DNA of 64,000 nucleotides from Fremontodendron californicum (lineage: Eukaryota > Streptophyta > Magnoliopsida > Malvales > Malvaceae). Made by a program: the position numbers and the translations under genes. Below are positions 11,804-22,415 of this stretch, one piece after another. The number at the start of each line of letters is the position of its first letter. The first letter of the stretch is position 1. The notes under the pieces are model-generated. The model searched no databases. It was not told the DNA's origin and saw nothing but the letters and a program-made list of their open reading frames with translations. The DNA is taken from contig JAULJL010000020.1 of the NCBI GenBank assembly GCA_030761205.1, forward strand, positions 2,485,001-2,549,000. The letters run 5' to 3'.

Positions 11804-14800
11804 TCAAATAGCCAAAGCTGTCTTTTTGCAAACGGGGCATGAATTCTTCTGCACAAGCCATTGCTTAATGCAATTGAAGTGAAAGTCATGACCACAGTCT
11901 AGCTTACCAAGCTCTTCTCCATTAGCATAATCTTCCTGCAAACAGTTTCCAAGCACAATGAAATGGGAAATTAATTTCAGTAATCAAACATCTATATTAA
12001 TCCATCCAAACTCCAAAGAATGCGTAGAAATCTAATTACAATATTCCATATTTACTCTTTATACCTATTCTTGGAATCTACGAAGCACGGACACTTCTGT
12101 TAGGAGAGTGTCCAAGTGTCCGACACGTGTCCGATATGGACACGACAGAATATGTGTCGGATACGCGAGAAGAAGTAAAAAAAAAAAAAAAAAAAATTGG
12201 ATACGGTCAAAACATGATCAAGACACAGCTCGATACGTCCGGACATGGCTGGACACGTGATAAAAGTTTTTCTTTTTAGCATTTTTTTCCCCAAATATGT
12301 AATCAACAATAAGCAATTCGGTTCTAATAGGTTTTTTAAGGTTCAAAATTTTAAATTCAAAAATAATTTTAAAAAATTGAAAAACTATTTGCACATTAAT
12401 ATTTAATTGAAAAGTATCAATTTTATTTTTTTAGTGTATATTATTATACAAAAAAAAATTTTTTATTGCCGTATCATATCCTAATTTTTTTAAAAATTCT
12501 CATGTCACAGTCTCCATATCGTATCGTACCCGTATTACGTGTCCGTGCTTCTTATCTTGTAATAAGAAGAAATGAAGGATTACCTGACAGATACAGCATG
12601 ATTCAGCTTCTACGGGAGGTCCGATTGTGATGGACTGATATTTTCGCCTCCTCAGATTGGCCAGAATAGATTCCTCGCTTAGCCCGGTGCAAACGTCCCC
12701 AATTTGCTCTTCCAGGTCCAGTAGTTCCTGAAGCCAAGAATTGCTATTCAGGATTAAAATAAAAAAAAAAAAATCCTAGAAAATAAAGGTCAGCTCTGAA
12801 AGAAATCTTCTCATTTTTTAAAATCTGAAATCAATGCCATTCAATTACAAAGATATAAAAGGTTACCTCATAAGACATATTATCAACATCAAGGCGCATA
12901 TCGTCTTGAATATCTGCTTCCTCAGGCATACCATACAAAAATGAACGATCGATTACCATGACATCCTGGCACAGCATACCACCATTGGTGCAAAACTAAA
13001 GTTAAAACTTTGATATGGCAGCAGTTTCCTTTATGTAGAAACTAGAGAAATGAATATGTAACAATATGGAAAAATGTTGTATCCAACTGAAATAAAGCTT
13101 CAAGCTTACCTCAAATCGTAAGCCACCAGCCCTACGTACAAGTCCTAAGGCATTCCGAACCTGTTATGGCAAATTAAGATAGGGAAAGTTAAAACTTATG
13201 AATCTACTGAAGGTTGTAGCAGCCCATAAGATAATTTAATTAAATACAAATTACAATAAAAATATTAAACAAAATTAGTATTTAGTTCCCAAATCCCAAA
13301 TACACTCCGAGAACATTTACAAACATTCTTCCCTGACTAAGAAACTCTGACTAAGAAACTATTTAGTAATGGCAGATTAGCTAGTTTACATTTACCTCTC
13401 TAGAATCTCATTTTTTAGAAACGACTTATTTTATAGTCAAGCATTTCTCGAAAATTTGGTATACTGAACAACACATTAGCATCATTTATATGAAGGGAAG
13501 CTATACTTATGAAGAAAATAGTCTATTGAGCAAACCTCAGATACCAGTCTACTTCTCCTTTGAGCAGCAGTTTGAAATAGTACTGTAGGTGAGACTTCAG
13601 AATGATGACCAGCTTGTCTCTCAGCTCCCAACCTCAGAGGAACCTGAGCAGGCCTGACATTACCACCTCTCACTGTGACATCCATGTCTCGGACAGCAGA
13701 AGAAGCACCAGAATGTATTGGGCAGTAATTCCCCAGCCTCCAGGCCTCAGACCGGTCGACAAAATATCGCATTCTCTGTGCATATTGTTCAGCCATATTT
13801 GGTAGATGCATGCCTGAACCGGATTGGATTCTCGAAGAGGAGGCATTGTTTCCAAGAAAGTATGCATTCCCATTGGCCAAGTTCAGGTTTTCTTGCATAT
13901 TTGCTGCCAATGGAATCATCATAGTCCTTCTGTTGTTTCTTACGTTCACTTCCTGTCCCAAAGCTTCTCTTACATTTACAGTCTGATGAGGAGAGAAAGA
14001 TGAAGAACCAACCAGTGACATGGTTGTCCCATTCCAATATTGGGAAGGTTGCGGAGTTTGCAACGAATTAGAGACTCGTAAAATAGGCTGCATGGTTGGG
14101 TTTACCAGAACCGGCGCTGGTGCTGAACTTGTAATTATAAAGGGATTAAATGGAGAAAATACTGACCGTTGACCAGTTGCTTGTACATTACAATTGCTTG
14201 AGTTCCATGTCCGCAAGTAATTTGCTGGTGCAGGGTTCTGTTGACTTGCAGTTCTTCTCAAACGGGTATTTCTTTGAAAGTTGTCTACTTGTCCAACTTC
14301 ATTTGGGATTTGATGGAAGTTAGAGGGTGTTGGATTATTGAAGGAACTAGCAGCATTTAAGCTGTTGATGACCCCTGGCTGTTCAGAAATCCCTGCTTGC
14401 AATGCGGAGCTTGAACTATCACCAGAAGTAACTTGTCCAGAAGGAAATTCAGGCGCCCTTCTTTTGCATAAAAGCCTTCTCCGGCTATCAGTTGGAAGAC
14501 CCTCTAAGTTGATATTTTCTTCTAGAACATATCCCGCAATTCCTGAATAAATCATGACTGGGCTAGAGGAACCTCCGGAGGTTGGGATTTGATCACCTGA
14601 TGATGTTCCTGATCTTAAAAGGTCTAATGATAAGTATGGCCCATTATCCTGACTTGCATCGATTCCATTGCCTTCAGGTACAGCATTCAGGTCTAAGTTA
14701 TGCTGGAGATCAGGACCAGAACCGGCCTCTTGCTCCGGTGAAAGTGATGGGCCAATTGGGACATTCTCACTACTGACATGACCAATATTACCGGTGTTCA

Positions 14801-15008
14801 TGCTAATGTTCTCTAGGAAAGGATTAAAACCAAAAACGACATGGTTTTGGGTTTCAAGATTAGAACTGGATTGACCATTCCATCTCATAGAAGTATGTCC
14901 ATCATGAACTAAAGCATCAGGAACCACATTATGCTGATTAGATCCAAGACCACCATTGAAGTAAATGTTTCCTGGGAAGGAATTTGAGCTACTGCCTTGA
15001 CCTTGCAT
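11804..15008 (-). CDS. RING-H2 E3 ubiquitin ligase (RHG1A/MBR-like)
   Basis: Five coding exons on the minus strand: 15008-13536, 13160-13110, 12965-12867, 12727-12584 and 11935-11804. Phases agree and the product is 632 residues. The start at 15008 (MQGQ) is preferred because this family begins that way. The long first exon is a Ser/Asn/Gln-rich, low-complexity region. The middle exons carry the conserved LRFEDVMVIDRS-like block and the MRLDVDNMSYEELLDLEEQI helix seen in plant RHG1A/MBR ligases. The C-terminus is a RING-H2: CCIC near residue 588, then C-x-H-x2-H-x2-C and C-P-V-C. All eight zinc ligands are present. Such proteins transfer ubiquitin from an E2; the substrate cannot be read from sequence. 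In Arabidopsis a RING gene (At5g67120) also sits beside ALC. A MITE lies in the last intron. Confidence 0.9.
12082..12551. mobile_element. MITE with GAAGCACGGACAC terminal repeats, in the last RING intron
   Basis: GAAGCACGGACAC at 12082-12094 is matched by its reverse complement at 12539-12551. Inner repeats of GTGTCCGACACG type occur near the left end. It lies wholly in the intron between the exons ending at 12584 and starting at 11935. Target duplication is unclear. Confidence 0.65.
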
Positions 15009-15080
15009 TATGGCCAACAAATATTTCCTTCAGCGTTAAGCAATCACTAGAAGAAAGCCCCCTAGGGCTGCCTTAGGGAT
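15009..15080 (-). other. 5' UTR segment of the RING gene after a leader intron
   Basis: On the minus strand TTGTTTTCAG ending at 15081 is a good splice acceptor 72 bp before the start codon, so the leader is probably interrupted by an intron. The first exon is not certain; a candidate lies near 25800-25940. Confidence 0.45.
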
Positions 15081-15337
15081 CTGAAAACAAAAGACCCGAA
15101 ATTGACTTAGAAGCAGAGTAAAAATATTTTACTAGAGTCCAAGTGCAAGCTGACAATGTAAAATATGCATATATGCTTTATATAAGCAAGGAAGTTTAAA
15201 GAAGTTAAAAGTTTAATGCACAGATATCTCTATGAATGTTCAAATTACTAAACATTACGAAATTTAAAGATCTTCCGTATGTGCTTTATAATTTCTTTCT
15301 CTGTTTGTTCTTCCTCTTAAAACACTTACATTTAAAT

Positions 15338-15698
15338 CAATGTTTAAAAAATCGAACTAGAAGTTGAATCGGTGAGATACTTTTGATTATCAATTCAACC
15401 GGTCATTGCATTAAAAAAAATTAAATATTAAATAAGTACTAAATATAGTAAATTTTTAATAAAAATATGTATCTCGCTAAATATGATTTTTAATATAGAT
15501 TCAAGAGCTAAAAGTTCAATTCTAATCACATACAATAATTTTTAAAGAAAAAAATTAAAAAAATTAGTATAAAACCGATTTTTTCAGGTTTTTTACCGAT
15601 TCGAAGAATTTTCGATTCTATAATATGCATCAAACCGGACAGATCACCGATTCTCAATTCAATCGGCTCGATTGACCAATCCAATTTTTTTAACACTA
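15338..15698. mobile_element. MITE rich in AACCGG-type words, absent from the paralogous copy
   Basis: The ends read CAATGTTTAAAAAATCG and, reversed, a similar GTGTTAAAAAAATTGG. The interior has repeated AACCGGT/ACCGATT words like the hAT MITE at 29140-29571. Copy B (23610-23630) passes straight through this position without it. A clean target duplication was not found. Confidence 0.55.
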
Positions 15699-15705
15699 AC
15701 TTAAC

Positions 15706-15751
15706 CTACTTTTACCCTTTATTGGCCAAAAAAAAAAAACTACTTCTACCC
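15706..15751 (+). mobile_element. minute poly(A) retro-insertion with empty-site paralogue
   Basis: CTACTTTTACCC (15706-15717) and CTACTTCTACCC (15740-15751) flank a 22-bp insert, TTTATTGGCC plus twelve A. The paralogue at 23628-23639 has a single CTACTTCTACC and no insert, so the event is polarised by an empty site. Confidence 0.7.
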
Positions 15752-16096
15752 GGACTAATACTCTAGTGATATCTTAATACTTGTACATTCAAAACCAAAC
15801 AACAAGGTTACTTATATATTCACATTATGAAAATTAATAGAATCTGTATTTTTTCTTCTTAAAGATGGAAAATAGGTGATAAAAAACAGAACAATACATC
15901 GTCAGGTATAAAAATATTAAGAAGATTGCTGATCAGGTAAAAACTTGTTCTAGTCTAAGAAACAAGTGATCATACAAATATTTTACATGCATGCAACCAT
16001 GTTTTGAAGTAGTCAATTCTAACAGAAGTTGATCATAGTATCTTTCTTCATGTTCAGTTCGTAAGAATTTTTAATTACTTTTATGGCTGTTATATA

Positions 16097-16639
16097 TGTT
16101 GTGCGGAACTAGATCGATATTACTAAAACCGATTTAAACACACTGAAATAACACAGATTTTTACGTGGTTCAGCAAGTGTGCTTACATCCACGGAGGAGG
16201 AGCTTGAAGCTTTGTATTAATGGAGATGGAGTACAAACAAATACAGAATTCTAAGTGCAATACAAGCACTGAACTCACAACTCAACACAATACCGAATTT
16301 ACTCTATAAACACAGAGTAATTGCTTCAACTCTTAAACTCACACTAATTTTTCTCTCTTACTCTACATGGCTATTTATAGCCAAAATATCAAGGTGTGAA
16401 CACCATCAAGTGGCAGCCACCATAGCCACCATCCACCACCTATCTTGGTGGGAACACATTGCAAGTGGTAGCTAAAGTAGCCACCATCCATTTGCAAGTT
16501 GTAGCTTCCATTATTGGTGGTGCAAGTGGTGCAAGTGGTAGCTCCATTAATGGTGGTGCAAGTGGTGCAAGTGGTAGCTCCATTAATGGTGGTAAGCCAC
16601 CATAGGTGACTTTGAGCCATATTGAGCCATATTCTAACA
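16097..16639 (-). repeat. 3' LTR of copia element 1
   Basis: 543-bp LTR, downstream copy on the element's minus strand. It contains two tandem 36-bp units (GTGGTGCAAGTGGTGCAAG and onward) near 16521-16592. Confidence 0.93.
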
Positions 16640-16703
16640 ATCTCCACCTTGGCGAAAATCCACAGAGAGAATTCACAGATCAGAGCTTCCTCCTTCAGAT
16701 GCT

Positions 16704-19700
16704 TTAAACTCGAGAGATATTGATCAATTTCAAACAATGTTGAAACTTGATCCCAGAAACTAATTTTGTTAGCATATCAGCGGGATTATCTGCAGTCCCG
16801 ATCTTCTGTAGTAGAATGTTTCCTTGATCTACTATTTCTCGGATAAAGTGGTAGCGAATATCAATATGCTTGGTCCGACTGTGATGAACTTGGTTCTTAG
16901 CTAGGCAAATGGCACTCTGACTATCGCAGAAAACATCTACCTTTTTCTGTTCTATCCCGAAATCATCAATCAATCTTTGAAGCCAAATTGCTTCCTTGAA
17001 AGCTTCAGTTACAGCCATGTACTCTGCTTCTGTTGTAGACAGAGCTACCGTTGACTGTAAAGTTGATCTCCAACTTACTGGTCCTCCTGTTATGGTGAAC
17101 ACATAACCAGTAGTTGAACGACGCTTATCAAGATCTCCAGCATAGTCTGAATCCACATATCCAACAAGATGCTTATCAATAGTTTTTCTTCTCTCGAATT
17201 TTAAGCCCGTTTCCACAGTACCATGAATGTACCGTAGAATCCACTTCACAGCTTGCCAATGGCCTTTACCAGGATTATGCATGTACCGGCTTACCATACT
17301 GACAGCATGTGAAATATCAGGTCTAGTACACACCATTGCATACATTAGGGCACCAACTGCATTGGCATATGGAACATTATCCATTTGTTTCTTCTCACCA
17401 TCTGTATTTGGTGACATCAATGCACTGAGTTTGAAATGTGCCGCTAAAGGAGTACTTACAGATTTGGTCTTATCATTAATGCCAAATCTCTGAAGTACTT
17501 TGCTCAGATACTGAGTCTGGGTCAATTTGATCACACCATTTTTTCTATCTCTGCTGATTTCCATCCCAAGAATTTTCTTAGCTTCTCCAAGATCCTTCAT
17601 CTCGAACTCTGAGCTCAGTTGAGCCTTCAGCCTGTCGATCTCCACCTTGCTTATAGATGCGATTAACATATCATCAACATATAAGAGCAAGTAGATAAAT
17701 GATTTATTTTGGAGTTTCCGGAAATAAACACAGTGATCAAATTGACTGCGTGTGTACTTCTGATCTAACATAAAGGTGTCAAACCGCTTGTACCACTGTC
17801 GCGGTGACTGCTTCAGACCGTATAGAGACCTATTCAACTTACATGTCCAGTCTTCATGACCGGGGACTCTAAAACCCTCTGGTTGAGTCATATAAATTTC
17901 CTCCTCTAATGAACCATGGAGGAATGCAGTTTTTACATCAAGTTGAACTAACTCTAGGTCATACTGTGCTACTAAAGCCAATAATATCCGAATAGATGCA
18001 TGCTTAACAACAGGTGAAAATACCTCATTGTAGTTTATTCCTTCTTTTTGAGCGTAGCCTTTGGCTACCAGTCTGGCTTTGTATCTGATGCTGTCTTTGC
18101 CGGTAGCACCCTCCTTTTTGGCAAAGACCCATTTGCACCCAATTGATCTTTTGAGTGTTGGAAGTGGAACCAACTTCCAAGTCTGATTCTGATGAAGTGA
18201 TGTCATCTCTTCATCCATCGCCTCCTTCCACCGTGCATGCTCAGGGCTGTTTACAGCTTCTTTGTAATTGATCGGGACATCATCATCAATTACTGGAAGG
18301 GCGTATGCCACCATGTCTGTGTACCGAGCAGGTTTCCGAATATGTCTTTTCGGTCTGCTGGTGGCAATAGATTCAGGTTGCTGAAATATTTCTGGTGATG
18401 ACTCCTCCACTTCAGTTAAGGTGTCATCAGATTCTGGTTCAGATTCATCGAATTTTTGACCAGCATCTTCTGATTCAAACTCCACCTGCTTTAGAGAATC
18501 ATGGTTCACATTCTCTGGAGTTGACAGTTTCAGCATTACAGATTCGTCAAAGGCAACATCTCGGCTTACGATGACTTTCTTTGACTCAAGGTTCCACAGT
18601 CGGAATGCCTTTACTCCTTCACTAAAGCCCAAGAAGACAGCTTTCTTGGCTCTAGGATCCAGTTTTGATTCACTTACGTGAAAATATGCTGGGCATCCGA
18701 AAATACGAAGCCGATCATAATCAGTAGCAGAATGACTGGACCACACCTCTATGGGAGTTTTCCCATCAATTGCAGTGGAGGGTAGTCTGTTGATAATGTG
18801 GGAGGCGTACAGTAAAGCCTCCGCCCAAAATGCTTTGCTCAAGCCTGACTGGGATAACATGCAGCGAACTTTATCAACCAAAGTTCGGTTCATCCTTTCT
18901 GCAACTCCATTCTGCTGGGGAGTGCCAGGAACTGTGAAGTGTCGGATTATCCCATCATTCTGACAGATTTCCTTCAGTGGATCTGATTTGTATTCTCCAC
19001 CGTTGTCAGATCTTAGTCTCTTGAGCTTTCTCCCGCTCTGGGTTTCGATCATCTTCTTCCATTTGACGAAGATATCTAGTACTTCATCTTTGTGCTTCAT
19101 AGTATAAACCCAGACATATCTAGAGAAATCATCAATAAAGGTCACAAAATAGTGTTTACCTCCCAATGAAGCAATTTTGGAAGGCCCCCAGACATCAGTG
19201 TGTATGTAGTCCAATGTTGCTCTCGTACGATGAATTGCAGTGCCAAATTTGACTCTTGTTTGCTTGCCTAGGACGCAATGCTCACAGAAGTCAAGTTTTC
19301 CAGTTTTGGCATTCTTCAGTACACCTTGCTTTATCAGGTTTTGCAAGGCCTTCTCTCCAACATGACCTAAGCGCATGTGCCAAAGTCGAGAAGTGTCAGA
19401 TTCATCGCCTCCATTGTTGTGGGAGACTGCTGCTCTGCCGGTCACAGTTTCTCCATCAAGGAGATACAGATTTCCCTTCATAGAACCCTTCATGGCTAAG
19501 AATGCTCCACGTACAACCTTCAAGACTCCGTTCTGAATGGTCATTTTGTAACCATTTGAGTCTAAGACCCCCAGTGATATGAGGTTCTTCTTGAGATCAG
19601 GGACATACCTTACATCTGTAAGTTGTCTGATTGTACCGTCATGCATTTTTAGTCGGATTGTTCCGATGCCTCTAGTGTGACAAGTATTGTCATTGCCCAT

Positions 19701-20699
19701 AAGGACAATCCCTCCATCAAACTCCTTAAAGTTTGAGAACCACTTCCGGTTCGGACACATGTGGTAGGAACATCCGGAATCCAGAATCCATTTATCTGAA
19801 GAGTGTGTTGTTGTGGAAATCGTAAATGCAGAGTCTTCCTCTCCCTCAGATTCTTGAGCTACATTCACAGTCGACTTCTTCAAGTTAGGACAGTTTCTCC
19901 TCCAGTGCCCTTTCTCATGGCAATAGGCACACTCATCCTTTGAGAGTCGTGTTTTTGATGATCCCCTCTTTGAACGGGATTTACCTCGCTTGTTTTCTCC
20001 GGCTCCTTGGTTGCTCGTCCTGCCTCTGTACACTGTTAAAGCTTCTGGTGCAGTATTCTGGTGATCATGTTGATCCATTTTCCTATACTCATTATTCACC
20101 AGAGCATTACTAACATTAACATATTCTATCTCATTTTTACCATACAACAGTGTAGTGGTTAAATGATCATAGCTATCAGGCAAGGAATTTAACAGAGTAA
20201 GAGCCTTATCTTCATCAGAGATATTTGCATCTAGATTTTCAAGATCAGCGAGGATTTTGTTAAAACTTACTAGATGCTCTTGCATGGTGATACCTTGCTT
20301 ATACTGGAAGCGGAACAGCTTTTTCTTCAGATAGAGTCTGTTCTCCATGCATTTTGTCATGTACTTGTCCTCGAGTAGTTTCCAGAGAGTTTTTGCATTA
20401 TTCTCTCTCATGACAAAGTACTTCTGGTCCTTGGCTAGGCATAACCGGATTGTGCCACAAGCCTGACGGTTGACAAACTTCCAGTCATCTTCCGAAATAT
20501 CTCTGGGCCTGTCTTCCAGAGCGATATATGAACCCTCTCGGAATAACAGATCCTGAACTTCGCACTGCCACATGCCAAAGTTGTTGGTGCCATCAAATTT
20601 CTCCACCTCGAACTTTGCAGTGGTCATCGAGTTCTTTCTGTTGTAAGAACTTGATGGTGCGCTGCTGGTTGTTTCATGTGTCTCTAATGATTCTGCCAT
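16704..20699 (-). CDS. gag-pol polyprotein of copia element 1
   Basis: A single open frame of 1331 codons with no stop or frameshift. Domains in order: Gag (UBN2-type, residues about 30-230); CCHC zinc knuckle CAYCHEKGHWRRNC at 257-270; aspartic protease with DSG near 307; pre-integrase LWHMRLGH and HHCC zinc-binding region; integrase core with the Asp of TDVWGPS, the Asp of SDNGGEY and Glu in GVAERMNRT; reverse transcriptase with YVDD near residue 1005; RNase H with VDSDYAGD, STTEAEY and DSQSA. The order integrase before RT defines Ty1-copia. The product acts in cytoplasmic virus-like particles and integrates its own cDNA. All key catalytic residues I looked for are present. The closest well-known relative is Tnt1 of tobacco. 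Confidence 0.95.
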   Translation of the reverse strand: MAESLETHETTSSAPSSSYNRKNSMTTAKFEVEKFDGTNNFGMWQCEVQDLLFREGSYIALEDRPRDISEDDWKFVNRQACGTIRLCLAKDQKYFVMRENNAKTLWKLLEDKYMTKCMENRLYLKKKLFRFQYKQGITMQEHLVSFNKILADLENLDANISDEDKALTLLNSLPDSYDHLTTTLLYGKNEIEYVNVSNALVNNEYRKMDQHDHQNTAPEALTVYRGRTSNQGAGENKRGKSRSKRGSSKTRLSKDECAYCHEKGHWRRNCPNLKKSTVNVAQESEGEEDSAFTISTTTHSSDKWILDSGCSYHMCPNRKWFSNFKEFDGGIVLMGNDNTCHTRGIGTIRLKMHDGTIRQLTDVRYVPDLKKNLISLGVLDSNGYKMTIQNGVLKVVRGAFLAMKGSMKGNLYLLDGETVTGRAAVSHNNGGDESDTSRLWHMRLGHVGEKALQNLIKQGVLKNAKTGKLDFCEHCVLGKQTRVKFGTAIHRTRATLDYIHTDVWGPSKIASLGGKHYFVTFIDDFSRYVWVYTMKHKDEVLDIFVKWKKMIETQSGRKLKRLRSDNGGEYKSDPLKEICQNDGIIRHFTVPGTPQQNGVAERMNRTLVDKVRCMLSQSGLSKAFWAEALLYASHIINRLPSTAIDGKTPIEVWSSHSATDYDRLRIFGCPAYFHVSESKLDPRAKKAVFLGFSEGVKAFRLWNLESKKVIVSRDVAFDESVMLKLSTPENVNHDSLKQVEFESEDAGQKFDESEPESDDTLTEVEESSPEIFQQPESIATSRPKRHIRKPARYTDMVAYALPVIDDDVPINYKEAVNSPEHARWKEAMDEEMTSLHQNQTWKLVPLPTLKRSIGCKWVFAKKEGATGKDSIRYKARLVAKGYAQKEGINYNEVFSPVVKHASIRILLALVAQYDLELVQLDVKTAFLHGSLEEEIYMTQPEGFRVPGHEDWTCKLNRSLYGLKQSPRQWYKRFDTFMLDQKYTRSQFDHCVYFRKLQNKSFIYLLLYVDDMLIASISKVEIDRLKAQLSSEFEMKDLGEAKKILGMEISRDRKNGVIKLTQTQYLSKVLQRFGINDKTKSVSTPLAAHFKLSALMSPNTDGEKKQMDNVPYANAVGALMYAMVCTRPDISHAVSMVSRYMHNPGKGHWQAVKWILRYIHGTVETGLKFERRKTIDKHLVGYVDSDYAGDLDKRRSTTGYVFTITGGPVSWRSTLQSTVALSTTEAEYMAVTEAFKEAIWLQRLIDDFGIEQKKVDVFCDSQSAICLAKNQVHHSRTKHIDIRYHFIREIVDQGNILLQKIGTADNPADMLTKLVSGIKFQHCLKLINISRV

Positions 20700-21346
20700 G
20701 GTAATAAAAAAAAAATTACCAACTCAGAGTTTTTCCGTTACCTGTATGGAAAAACGGATGCCGCGGTTGAGTCCGGAATAGTCGAAATAGCCAGGAAAGG
20801 GTCCAACTGTGTAAATTTTGGACACACGGTGAATATTCTGCGAATATTCTGCTACAAGTGGCTCGAAATGGACTCGGTTTAGCTCGACCGGCTCGGAAAA
20901 GTCTCGGAATAGTGTTCTGAAACGGCTCAAAAAATAGCCCGAAAAAGTTGGTCGGAGCTGCGGCGGCGCGTGGGGCGCGTACGGCGGCGCGTGGGGCGGC
21001 GCGTGGAGCGCGTGGAGCTGTTTGGGTGGCCGGCGCGTGGGACGCGTGGGCTTCACGCGTCTTCAACCTCTGGAGGCGCGTGTGGCGCGTGCTGCGCGTG
21101 GGTGTCACGCGTCTGCAACCTCTGGTGGCGCGTGCGGCGCGTGGGGCGCGTGGGGCGCGTGGGCGCTTCTTCTGGTGGCGCGTGTGGGCGCGTGCGGCCT
21201 CCTCTGGTGCTCCGGTTGATTCTGCTGCACTCCTCTCGACGACCTCTTCAACCTGGTATTTTCAAAACACAAATTGGAGCACTTTTGAAAAATGGACAGA
21301 ATCGAACAAACTCGGTTTTACGTAAAAATTGGCTCTGATACCAATT
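20700..21346 (-). other. leader of copia element 1 with GC-rich GGCGCGT repeats
   Basis: Between the primer-binding site (minus-strand reading from about 21344) and the gag start lies a 647-bp leader. Its segment 20950-21200 is made of many GGCGCGTGG-type words and is extremely CpG-rich, unlike anything else in the window. Long open frames occur here on both strands only because of the GC content. They are not genes. Confidence 0.8.
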
Positions 21347-21889
21347 TGTTGTGCGGAACTAGATCGATATTACTAAAACCGATTTAAACACACTGAAATA
21401 ACACAGATTTTTACGTGGTTCAGCAAGTGTGCTTACATCCACGGAGGAGGAGCTTGAAGCTTTGTATTAATGGAGATGGAGTACAAACAAATACAGAATT
21501 CTAAGTGCAATACAAGCACTGAACTCACAACTCAACACAATACCGAATTTACTCTATAAACACAGAGTAATTGCTTCAACTCTTAAACTCACACTAATTT
21601 TTCTCTCTTACTCTACATGGCTATTTATAGCCAAAATATCAAGGTGTGAACACCATCAAGTGGCAGCCACCATAGCCACCATCCACCACCTATCTTGGTG
21701 GGAACACATTGCAAGTGGTAGCTAAAGTAGCCACCATCCATTTGCAAGTTGTAGCTTCCATTATTGGTGGTGCAAGTGGTGCAAGTGGTAGCTCCATTAA
21801 TGGTGGTGCAAGTGGTGCAAGTGGTAGCTCCATTAATGGTGGTAAGCCACCATAGGTGACTTTGAGCCATATTGAGCCATATTCTAACA
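21347..21889 (-). repeat. 5' LTR of copia element 1
   Basis: Upstream LTR copy on the minus strand. It is followed by AATTGGTATCAGAGCC, which contains the standard initiator-Met tRNA primer-binding site. Confidence 0.93.
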
Positions 21890-22189
21890 ATATATATATA
21901 TATTCTAACAGAAGTTGATCATAGTATCCTTCTTCATGTTCAGTTCGTAAGAATTTTTAATTACTTTTATGGCTGTTATATATATATATATATATATATA
22001 ATTTTTTCCATAAAGTATATACTAAACCCTAGCAACCTAGGATAAAGTGGTAGGGCTTGTAATGAAGAGTTCTACACTACTTAACCAGAAAAAGGAACAG
22101 GATAAACATACAATAAAAACTTAACAATTTTTTCTTTCGATTGTATTATTACTTCTCTGTCTAGGGCAAGTCTCAGCCCGCATCAATAG

Positions 22190-22415
22190 CAGTGAAGGCC
22201 TTCTACAACATAGATATATAGTATATACTTGCTGATCGAGTAGTACGACGAAAGAACTACAAGCCAATGCATGAGTATTTTGTCCAATGGAATGGACTAC
22301 CTAACAGTGAGGCAAGTTGGGAATCAGTCGAGTCATTGTGGCAATTCTAGGATTAGATTGAGCAGTTTCGTTCAGAGTACGAGACAAGGGCGTCGATAGA
22401 ACAGGTGGGGGAGAA
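22190..22415 (+). pseudogene. Ty3-gypsy pol 3' end (chromodomain), decayed
   Basis: The plus-strand frame from about 22228 reads LADRVVRRKNYKPMHEYFVQ, then WNGLPNSEASWE, the chromodomain at the end of gypsy integrase that targets chromatin. Two in-frame stops follow (WQF-stop-D-stop-IEQF). The final coding stretch ends in VGEN just before the LTR. The 5' part of the element is missing. Confidence 0.8.

Larger units (their letters stand above)
16097..21889 (-). mobile_element. complete Ty1-copia LTR retrotransposon (Tork/Tnt1-like), apparently identical LTRs
   Basis: Two 543-bp direct repeats at 16097-16639 and 21347-21889 begin TGTTGTGCGG and end TTCTAACA, and I saw no difference between them. 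The flanking target duplication is ATATA (16092-16096 and 21890-21894). Transcription is on the minus strand: the 5' LTR is the right one, followed by a primer-binding site TGGTATCAGAGCC, a GC-rich leader, one gag-pol ORF, a purine-rich AAGGTGGAGA and the 3' LTR. The U3 has a TATA box, CTATAAATAG (plus-strand 16371-16382 and 21621-21632). With identical LTRs and an open pol, this is a very recent and perhaps autonomous insertion. Confidence 0.95.

Noticed and set aside
20716..21338. Several long overlapping open frames on both strands
   Set aside because: They fall in the GC-rich copia leader, where stop codons are scarce. The translations are Ala/Arg/Gly repeats with no domain.
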